A stretch of 48,004 bases of DNA from Sandaracinaceae bacterium (GTDB lineage Bacteria > Myxococcota_A > Polyangia > Polyangiales > JAFGIB01): contig JADGRF010000176.1 of NCBI GenBank assembly GCA_017881055.1, positions 1-48,004 of the forward strand, given 5' to 3'. A program made the translations under genes and the position numbers. Within the stretch, counting starts at the first letter, position 1. Every line of letters begins with the position of its first letter. Below the pieces are notes generated by a model. That model did no database searches. It was not told the DNA's origin and saw only the letters and a list, made by a program, of their open reading frames with translations. Shown here one piece after another: positions 34,205 through 40,672 of the stretch.

Positions 34205-34939
34205 ATGAGCTCCGCGAACAAGCTCGGCGACGCCGAAAACCAAGCGTATTACGACGACTTCAGCGACTGGTACGAGCGCGAGCGCGGGCAGGGTTACCAC
34301 CGCATGCTCGACGACTTGGAGCTGAGCATCTGCGGGCCGCTTGCGACCGGTCGCAGCGTGCTCGAAGCGGGTTGCGGTACGGGCTTGATTCTCGGACGCC
34401 TCGCCAAGCACGCGGACAGCGCGTGGGGCGTGGATCTCTCGCCTGGCATGGTGCGCGTCGCAAAGCAGCGCGGCCTGCGTGTCGTGCTCGGCAGCGTGAC
34501 GGACCTTCCGTTTGCCGACGAGAGCTTCGATCTCGTGTGCTCGTTCAAAGTGCTCGCGCACGTTCCGGACATCGGTCGCGCGCTCGCGGAGATTGCGCGC
34601 GTCACCAAGCCCGGCGGGCAAATGGTGCTCGAGTTCTACAATCCATGGAGCTTGCGCTACGTCGCCAAGCGACTTGCGGGCCCGCAGCCGATTAGTCAAG
34701 GTCGCACAGAAGCCGACGTGTACACGCGTTGGGATGCGCCGTTCGTGTTGCCGCGCCTTCTGCCACCTGGCGTGGAGATCGAAGGACTGCGCGGAGTTCG
34801 CGTGTTCACGCCAGCGGCGTTCGTGCACAAAGTTCCTTTCGTTTCGCGCGCAATCAGCATCGCGGAATCGTTCGCGCTCGATTCCCCGCTGCGTTACTTC
34901 GGTGGCTTTCTCGTCGCCATCTTGCGCAAGCGTGCGTGA
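34205..34939 (+). CDS. Class I SAM-dependent methyltransferase
   Basis: Protein of 244 residues from ATG 34205. Motif I VLEAGCGTGLILGRL (about 51-65), motif II WGVDLSPGMVRVAKQRG, motif IV-like DLPFADESFDLVCSFKVLAH and post-motif PGGQMVLEFYNPWSLRYVAK are the standard class I pattern of the UbiE/Methyltransf_11 type. The N terminus AENQAYYDDFSDWYERERGQ is common in small-molecule methyltransferases. Substrate unknown. It lies 65 bases after the glycosyltransferase and 55 before the TPR gene; co-transcription is possible. Confidence 0.93.
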   Translation: MSSANKLGDAENQAYYDDFSDWYERERGQGYHRMLDDLELSICGPLATGRSVLEAGCGTGLILGRLAKHADSAWGVDLSPGMVRVAKQRGLRVVLGSVTDLPFADESFDLVCSFKVLAHVPDIGRALAEIARVTKPGGQMVLEFYNPWSLRYVAKRLAGPQPISQGRTEADVYTRWDAPFVLPRLLPPGVEIEGLRGVRVFTPAAFVHKVPFVSRAISIAESFALDSPLRYFGGFLVAILRKRA

Positions 34940-34952
34940 AACACGGGTTGAC

Positions 34953-34981
34953 TTGTTTCGTTTCGGGGTGCGAGATATAGA
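34953..34981 (+). promoter_or_regulatory. Possible sigma70-type promoter for the TPR gene
   Basis: TTGTTT (34953-34958) and TATAGA (34976-34981) are separated by 17 bases in an unusually AT-rich stretch for this window. The predicted start is close to ATG 34994, so the leader would be very short. A nearby TTGACT (34948) has a 22-base spacing to the same -10 and was set aside. Confidence 0.3.
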
Positions 34982-34993
34982 ACGCTCCAGCCC

Positions 34994-36181
34994 ATGCCGG
35001 AACCGATCGACACGCGTTTGAATCGTTTGCGTCAGCGTGCAGAGCGCGCGCTTGCGAGCGGTCGTCGCGGCGGTGAAGTGCTCGGTGTGCTCGAGACCAT
35101 GACGCGTGAGGCGCCCGATGGCAGCCAGTACGCGCTGTTCGCGCATCGTCATCTGGCCGAGATTCAGCTCGAGGGCTCGCCGTGGCGCGCAGCGTTGCAC
35201 CTGCGTCGCGTGATCGACGCGGGCGCCGGTGACGACAGCGTGCACGCGCTGATGGGCTTGTGTCAGGCGTTGCTCGGCAACTACCGCGCGGCGGTCGCCG
35301 AGTATCGCAAGGCCGTGAAGCTCTCGCCGCGCAATCCCTGGTACCACCACAACCTCGGCCACTTGTTGGACGTCGGGCTCGGTGATTCCAGCTGCGCGCT
35401 CGACCATCTGCGAATCGCTCACCGTCTGCAGAGTGGCGAAGACGAGATCACGGCGTCTCTCGCGCACTGTCTGGCGCGGCTCGGCCAGCTCGACGAAGCT
35501 CGCGTGATGGCCGAGCACGCCGTCGAGAGCGCGCCGCGCAACCGCGAGCATCGCACGCTGCTCGACTGGGTCTTGCAGGGGGCGCCTTCCAGCGAAACTC
35601 CGCCGCAGCGCGGTGGACGCGGCAAGACGAAGTTCTCCTTGGACTCGCAAGGTCCACACGCCGCGCACACACCAGGCGAGGACGACTCCAACGAGTCGCT
35701 CGATGCGCGTCAGAAATCCGACCACGCTGCACAAGAGGCGCACGGTGCACAAGAAGCACACGATGCATACGAGCAGACCGACGAGGTGCCGCACGATGCG
35801 CGCTCGGCTGCGCCCGTGCGCGCGGCCGCGGACGGACCGCAGCGTGCCGCGTCGCCTGAGCTTACTCAGCGCTCTGAGCAAGTGCCGCGGCTGCTCGAAG
35901 CGCGGATGCCACAGGCCGGGTTCTCCGAAGAGCACGTCGCGCGCGCCCGCAGCCTCTGGGCTGACTTCTGTGCCGAGCGCCCACCGCGCATGAGCAAGCC
36001 CGCTGTCTACGCGGCCGCTGTCGAGTACACCATCGCCAAGCTCGATTGCATCGGGCACGTCACACAGGCCGAGCTCGCGCGCCGTTACGGCGTCGCACCG
36101 CGCTCGATCTCGACGCGCTACGACGAGATTCGTAGCTCGCTCGCGCTCGACATCCCGCACGACCCACGCTACGCGCGCTAG
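34994..36181 (+). CDS. TPR protein with TFIIB-like C-terminal domain
   Basis: Protein of 395 residues. The first half (about 20-190) consists of TPR-type helical repeats (LGNYRAAVAEYRKAVKLSPR, DEARVMAEHAVESAPRNREH). The middle (about 195-300) is a disordered, charged linker with a perfect-frame 18-base repeat encoding AQEAHG/AQEAHD. Residues about 320-390 hold WADFCAERPPRMSKPAVYAA, AVEYTIAKLD and TQAELARRYGVAPRSISTRY. This follows the archaeal/eukaryotic TFIIB cyclin-box pattern in which TQ..IA...GV....I..RY.E. ends the second repeat. It could alternatively be an ordinary helix-turn-helix. Function unknown; a nucleic-acid-binding or regulatory role is inferred. Confidence 0.8.
   Translation: MPEPIDTRLNRLRQRAERALASGRRGGEVLGVLETMTREAPDGSQYALFAHRHLAEIQLEGSPWRAALHLRRVIDAGAGDDSVHALMGLCQALLGNYRAAVAEYRKAVKLSPRNPWYHHNLGHLLDVGLGDSSCALDHLRIAHRLQSGEDEITASLAHCLARLGQLDEARVMAEHAVESAPRNREHRTLLDWVLQGAPSSETPPQRGGRGKTKFSLDSQGPHAAHTPGEDDSNESLDARQKSDHAAQEAHGAQEAHDAYEQTDEVPHDARSAAPVRAAADGPQRAASPELTQRSEQVPRLLEARMPQAGFSEEHVARARSLWADFCAERPPRMSKPAVYAAAVEYTIAKLDCIGHVTQAELARRYGVAPRSISTRYDEIRSSLALDIPHDPRYAR
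35729..35764 (+). repeat. Two tandem 18-base repeats in the TPR-protein linker
   Basis: GCACAAGAGGCGCACGGT (35729-35746) and GCACAAGAAGCACACGAT (35747-35764) differ at four positions and encode AQEAHG and AQEAHD. The stretch is richer in A than its surroundings. It lies in the disordered linker, so copy number could vary. Confidence 0.7.
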
Positions 36182-36257
36182 CACGCGCTGCATCGAGGTT
36201 GTCATGGGCCTTGCGGGTTTTTGGCGGAAACCAGGCTTGGTCGGGTAGTTCTGCCGG

Positions 36258-37226
36258 ATGAACTCGCTTCCTTCGGCGGTATCGCTGGCGCGTGCCCTCT
36301 TGGCTTTGGCGCGCGTCCGCAGCACCGGCGTTCTCACCGTCTGCTCGCCGTACGACGTCTGCCGCATCGCGGTGGTCGAGGGCGTGCCGCGCGCGGCGGC
36401 GAGCAAGCGCAGCGGTGCGAGCCTGGGTGATGTGCTCTTGCGCGAGGGCGACCTCGACCAGCAGAAGCACCTTCACGCGCTCGACGCGGGCCCGCCCGAT
36501 TGGCCGATCGGCGCGTGGCTCGTGCGTTCTGGCGTCGCGACGCGTCCTGCCGTTGAGCACGCGCTGCGGGCCCAGTTGCGCGCACGCATCGTGGACGTCT
36601 TTCACTGGCATGGGCTCGACTACACCTTCGCTGCGGGAGCGGCCGATGTTGGCGTGCCTTGGATTTCCGAGCCGGTACGTACGGCGGACTTGGTTTTGTC
36701 CGCGCTGCGTCGCGTAGTCGATCGCGGGTCCAGCGCACGCTGCGCGCTCGCACTGCGCCACGCCACCCTCACGCTCTCGCCGCTCGGTCGCGCGCTGGTG
36801 CAGGACGCTGCGCTCTGGCCGGACGAAGCCGCGCTCGTGCCGCTGCTCGAACGTGGTAGTCGACTGGTCGCGCTGCGCAGAGCCAGCGGCGACTCGGAAC
36901 GAGCGCTCGCGACGCTCTGCGTCTTGTTCATGCTGTCGGCCGTGGTCGCGCGCGACCTACCGAAGGCCCGCTACCAGTTGCTCTTGCGTAAGCATCGCCA
37001 GCTCTGTTCGCGTGCCAGCGCCACGGATCTACTCGACCTGCCCGGCGGTGCACACCCGTCCGAAGCGCGCCGAGCGCTTCGCAAGCTTGCGCGCACGCTG
37101 CATCCTGACGCGCTCGGTCCCGATGTCCCGTCGTTCCTGCACGCGCGTTCGAGCGAGTTGATGTCAGCGCTCGGTCGCGCGGAGCGCGAAGTGCGCGCCG
37201 GGACAGCCGGGCGCCGTACGCTGTAG
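36258..37226 (+). CDS. DUF4388/PATAN-like protein with C-terminal J domain
   Basis: Protein of 322 residues, ATG 36258. The N-terminal part (ARALLALARVRSTGVLTVC, then YDVCRIAVVEGVPRAAASK and LGDVLLREGDLDQQKHLHAL) matches the DUF4388/PATAN-type domain common in myxobacterial regulators. The middle (about 100-240) is helical. The C-terminal segment SEARRALRKLARTLHPDALG has the J-domain signature HPD at residues 282-284 after a basic helix, followed by a final helix. J domains stimulate Hsp70 ATPase, so this may bring DnaK to a signalling complex. It ends one base from the convergent lipoprotein gene. Confidence 0.85.
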   Translation: MNSLPSAVSLARALLALARVRSTGVLTVCSPYDVCRIAVVEGVPRAAASKRSGASLGDVLLREGDLDQQKHLHALDAGPPDWPIGAWLVRSGVATRPAVEHALRAQLRARIVDVFHWHGLDYTFAAGAADVGVPWISEPVRTADLVLSALRRVVDRGSSARCALALRHATLTLSPLGRALVQDAALWPDEAALVPLLERGSRLVALRRASGDSERALATLCVLFMLSAVVARDLPKARYQLLLRKHRQLCSRASATDLLDLPGGAHPSEARRALRKLARTLHPDALGPDVPSFLHARSSELMSALGRAEREVRAGTAGRRTL

Positions 37227-37227
37227 G

Positions 37228-39696
37228 TCAGGGCGTCGGCGCTGCGGGTGCAGCTGACTGTGGCGTCCACCAAGCGTCGTCGTTCGTAAGCTCGGCCGCT
37301 TTCGGTCTTTCGGAAGTCGCTGGCGTTGCGGGCGTGGGTGTCGCGGGTGTCGTGGCTGGGCTCGTCGTCCCGCGCACTACGGGGTCCAGCGCAAGGAACA
37401 GTGGGTTTTCATTCTGCCACCAGGGCTTTGCGTCGGTCGTGGGCGAGCGCCGCGCTGTCCGCTCTGCGCGAGCTCCAGCCGCGCGTTCGCGCGACAGCCA
37501 CCAGAAGGGACGCGCGTCATCGCTGTGCGCGGCGACGGAGGTGGCGGCTACGACCCGAGGTGGTCGTACGACGAGCTGGTAGGTAACCGCGCGACTGCCT
37601 GCACGAAACGCGGGAAACAGATAGCCTTGCAGCTTCATCTGCAGGCAGCGATCGAGCGCGTCGTCTTCGGGCAACACGCGCAGCGCGTGAGCGCGCCCAT
37701 CGTGAGCCACGACGAACGCGAGGCGAACGAACTGCAGCTCGGGTCGTTGGGTGCTGCCGGCTTGCACGCATGTGCGAAGCTCGTTGGCATGCTGCGAGAA
37801 CACATCCGCGACCGCGCGGTCGTCGAGCGTCTCCGGCAGGGCAGGAGCGGCTGGCGGCGCGTTCGCGTCGGTTGCAGCTTCCCGCACGGCGGGCGCTTGC
37901 TGTGCCGGAGCGGTCAGCGCAGCAACCAAGGCAGGTAGACTGTCGTCGTCGTTCATCACGACGTTCAGTTGCGCGACTTGTGCGGCCGTGCCGTGCGCGT
38001 GGATGGCGCGGACCGCAAGCACGAGGGCAAGCGGATCGTCCGCGAGCGCATGGCTGCGATGGTAGAGCACGACGAAGCGTGCCAGCGCGTCGTTGGCAGC
38101 GCCTTCGCCCAGCGTGTCGATTGCATCGACCAGCAGCGCAAGGTCTCGCAGCGGTGTCTGCGGATCGAACAAGTGGTCGACGAGCAAGGGGACTGCGCGC
38201 GCCTTCTCGTGCTGAGCGACGAGCACGGGCACGATTACGGGGAGTGCGGGCGGAGGCGTCTCCGAAAGAAAATCGGCGTGGCTGGCGAGTGCGCGCAATA
38301 GGCAGTCGGCGCCGGAAGCGCGCGTCCGCAAGCGCTCCGCAACCCGTCGCTGCAACGTTGGAGGCATGGCGCGCGCCGCGTAAACGTCGAGCAAGTCGCA
38401 CGTGATCTGTGCGTCCGGTAGCGCTGAGAGCGCGTCGATGGCGAGCTCGCGAGCCGGCAGAAGCCGCGTGTCCGGAATGCTGGCGAGGCGCGTCAACGCC
38501 GCGTCCAGCGGCTCCGACGGCGCAAGATTGCGCTGCGCTTCGGGCGCTAGCGTCGGCAGGTCGGCGCTAGCGACGCGCCTTCCCAGCGTGCCTAGCTCCT
38601 GCTGCGCGCCGCTCGCGCCGTCGAACGCGAGCAGTGCGCCCGACTCGAGTGCGACGGTAAGCCCCGCAGTCGTCGTCTGGGCGCGCGCCACGTCACTGTC
38701 GAGCGTTCGCGCCCACAACGCCGTTCCGTCGTCGTTGAACGCGAAGAGCGCCCGAAAGAACACGAAGTAGAAACGGCCACCGCGCGCGCGCAGGCCGCCG
38801 TCGGTGTCAGCTGACTCAAGGTCCACGAGCAGCGCGACGCGACCGTGGGCCGAGCGCGCTCCTGGCACCGCAGTGTCGTCCGGCGGCAGCATGGGTGGCG
38901 CTGGGTGCAGCGCGAGCGGCATTCGCAGCTGGCTGTCCGCCGTCGAGCCGCGAGCCGCGTCGCCCACGAGCTTGCGCGCCCCGGCTCCTCCATACAGGAC
39001 GGCGCCTGCCGCGGTGCGCAGCCAGTCGGCGCGATGCTCGGCGTCGCGAGCCAGCCGTGTGCAGCCGCGCTTCTCGCCGTCTGCGGCATCGAGCACCAGC
39101 AGGTCTCGCCGCGTCAGAAGCACCAACACATGGCCGCTCGCCACCTGCGGTCGGCCTGCTTCGGCCGGCAGCTCGCGCGTCCAAGCAAGTGTTCCACGGT
39201 CAAGGTCGACCGCGCTGAGCGCGCTCGTGGCAGCGGCGTCGGGCGTCGTCGCCCGTGAGCTGCTGACGAAGAAGATTCGCGAGCCCAGGCGCGCCGCGCC
39301 GATGAACGTCGGGTGTGGCAGGCGCGCGTGCATGCGCGGGGCCCCCGAGAGCGCATCGAACCCCAGCAGCTCGCCGTGCGCGGTCGTCACGACGAGATCT
39401 CCGAGCAGCTCGGGGCGACTGTCGGCGGTGAGCGGTGTTTGCCAGCGGCGCCGCTGCTCGAGCATGTCGTAGACCACCAGCTGACTTGGCTGTTCGTCGC
39501 TGACCGCCGCCAACAGCGGCAACGCCGCGCTCTCGGGCGCTGGCGGAAGGGCGAGCACGAGCGCGGCGTCGTCTCGGCATTCGTCTGGGATGGCGAGCGC
39601 CGATGGCAACGTGCGCTGGGCCGCGTGACCGACGCAGCCGTGCAAGACGACCACTATCACGGCGCCGAGCGCGCAGCGGTACGCTCGAATATTCAC
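37228..39696 (-). CDS. Lipoprotein with PQQ-like propeller, HEAT-like region and AgmX-like C terminus
   Basis: Protein of 822 residues. The start is GTG 39696, overlapping the upstream stop as GTGA. The signal ends in VVVLHGC (Cys21). Residues about 60-400 read as beta-propeller blades of PQQ/WD type (LLGDLVVTTAHGELLGFDAL, RGTLAWTRELPAEAGRPQVA, GHVLVLLTRRDLLVLDAADG). About 430-610 is alpha-helical with HEAT-like repeats. About 645-735 (ELRTCVQAGSTQRPELQFVR, LAFVVAHDGRAHALRVLPED, DRCLQMKLQGYLFPAFRAGS) matches the AgmX/PglI C-terminal-type fold with its two Cys. AgmX was found through adventurous gliding mutants in Myxococcus. A trailing Thr/Pro-rich region ends the protein. Confidence 0.82.
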   Translation of the reverse strand: MNIRAYRCALGAVIVVVLHGCVGHAAQRTLPSALAIPDECRDDAALVLALPPAPESAALPLLAAVSDEQPSQLVVYDMLEQRRRWQTPLTADSRPELLGDLVVTTAHGELLGFDALSGAPRMHARLPHPTFIGAARLGSRIFFVSSSRATTPDAAATSALSAVDLDRGTLAWTRELPAEAGRPQVASGHVLVLLTRRDLLVLDAADGEKRGCTRLARDAEHRADWLRTAAGAVLYGGAGARKLVGDAARGSTADSQLRMPLALHPAPPMLPPDDTAVPGARSAHGRVALLVDLESADTDGGLRARGGRFYFVFFRALFAFNDDGTALWARTLDSDVARAQTTTAGLTVALESGALLAFDGASGAQQELGTLGRRVASADLPTLAPEAQRNLAPSEPLDAALTRLASIPDTRLLPARELAIDALSALPDAQITCDLLDVYAARAMPPTLQRRVAERLRTRASGADCLLRALASHADFLSETPPPALPVIVPVLVAQHEKARAVPLLVDHLFDPQTPLRDLALLVDAIDTLGEGAANDALARFVVLYHRSHALADDPLALVLAVRAIHAHGTAAQVAQLNVVMNDDDSLPALVAALTAPAQQAPAVREAATDANAPPAAPALPETLDDRAVADVFSQHANELRTCVQAGSTQRPELQFVRLAFVVAHDGRAHALRVLPEDDALDRCLQMKLQGYLFPAFRAGSRAVTYQLVVRPPRVVAATSVAAHSDDARPFWWLSRERAAGARAERTARRSPTTDAKPWWQNENPLFLALDPVVRGTTSPATTPATPTPATPATSERPKAAELTNDDAWWTPQSAAPAAPTP

Positions 39697-40550
39697 GGTT
39701 TCCCTGCCACGCCAGGTGGGGTTGGCGTGCTGGACCCGGACGCCGCAGGTTTCCCCGCAGGGGTGAGGCGCGCGACGCTAGCTGTCAGCGCGCGCCTGAG
39801 CGGCGCGCTCGGTCGAAAGCCTTTGCGCGCGAGCAGAGCCGAGAACAGCCCGCGCACATCGCGCGTACCCAGCTCTTCGAGCTGCGCCACGGCCTGCAGC
39901 TTGGCGGCATCGGCCAAGTCCTTGCGCTGCAAGAACGCGTCGTAGCCGGTCAGCATCACGTCGAGCCGCACGCGGCCGAGCAGGCGCGTGTACGCGTCCA
40001 GCGTTGCGGCGTCACCGAGCTGGCCGAGCGCGGGTGCGGCCTCCGGCACGCCGTGGGCGAGGGCGCGCAGTAAGGTGGCGCTGGCCTGTCTGGCGTCGAG
40101 CCGCGCCAGAGCGCGTGCGCTCGCGGCGCGGACCTCGGCGCTCGCGTCGTGCAAGCCGCCCTGCACGAGCTCCGTCGCTTCGCGGTCGCGCAAGCCGCCC
40201 AACGCTGCGTACGCGCGCGCTCGCGTTGGGGCAAGTCGATGATGCGCGTAGATCGCGAGCAGCTCGCGGCACGCCGGCGAGCCCTGTGCACCGCGCGAGC
40301 CGAGGTCCGCGAGTAACTCCAGCGCACGGTCCGCCAGCTCGTCGCGTGGCCCGGTGCGCAGTAGCTCGACCACCCGCGCAACGGCCTGGCCGAGCGGTGC
40401 GCTGCGCGCGCCCTCCAACACGGCGAGCGCTGGGTCCGCCGCCAGCGCGGGCGCGCCGCGTGCCGAGAACAACAACGCCCCGAGCGCGCACGCTACGCAC
40501 GTCGCTCGTCTGGCTCCGACTCGCTGCTGTCCAGGCCTCTGCACGGGCAC
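39693..40550 (-). CDS. Exported HEAT-repeat protein
   Basis: Protein of about 285 residues. The start is unresolved: TTG 40580, GTG 40550 and GTG 40544 all precede the signal peptide (CVACALGALLFSARGAPALAA). I chose GTG 40550 without a clear ribosome site. The mature part is a run of HEAT/PBS-lyase repeats (TRARAYAALGGLRDREATEL, AEVRAASARALARLDARQAS, ALGQLGDAATLDAYTRLLGR), with a Pro/Thr-rich tail. It gives an exported helical scaffold. The stop overlaps the start of the PQQ/HEAT/AgmX lipoprotein gene, so the two are probably a coupled pair that acts together. Confidence 0.78.
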   Translation of the reverse strand: MPVQRPGQQRVGARRATCVACALGALLFSARGAPALAADPALAVLEGARSAPLGQAVARVVELLRTGPRDELADRALELLADLGSRGAQGSPACRELLAIYAHHRLAPTRARAYAALGGLRDREATELVQGGLHDASAEVRAASARALARLDARQASATLLRALAHGVPEAAPALGQLGDAATLDAYTRLLGRVRLDVMLTGYDAFLQRKDLADAAKLQAVAQLEELGTRDVRGLFSALLARKGFRPSAPLRRALTASVARLTPAGKPAASGSSTPTPPGVAGKP

Positions 40551-40672
40551 ACTCTGCCATTTCTCTGCGGTTTCGCCCAAGGCGTGCTACGCGGAAACCA
40601 GAGGATGTGGACACTGGCAGGTCTGCGGCAGACGGCGCCGAGCCCGAGTCCACCAGCAGGGGTGAGCTCGAC

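Noticed and set aside
34948-34981. TTGACT with TATAGA as a promoter
   Set aside because: Spacer of 22 bases is outside the usual range; TTGTTT with 17 bases was preferred at low confidence.
40004-40672. Plus-strand extension of the NAGPA-like protein over the HEAT gene
   Set aside because: Arg/Pro-rich shadow text; GTG 40673 has a ribosome site and precedes the membrane segment.
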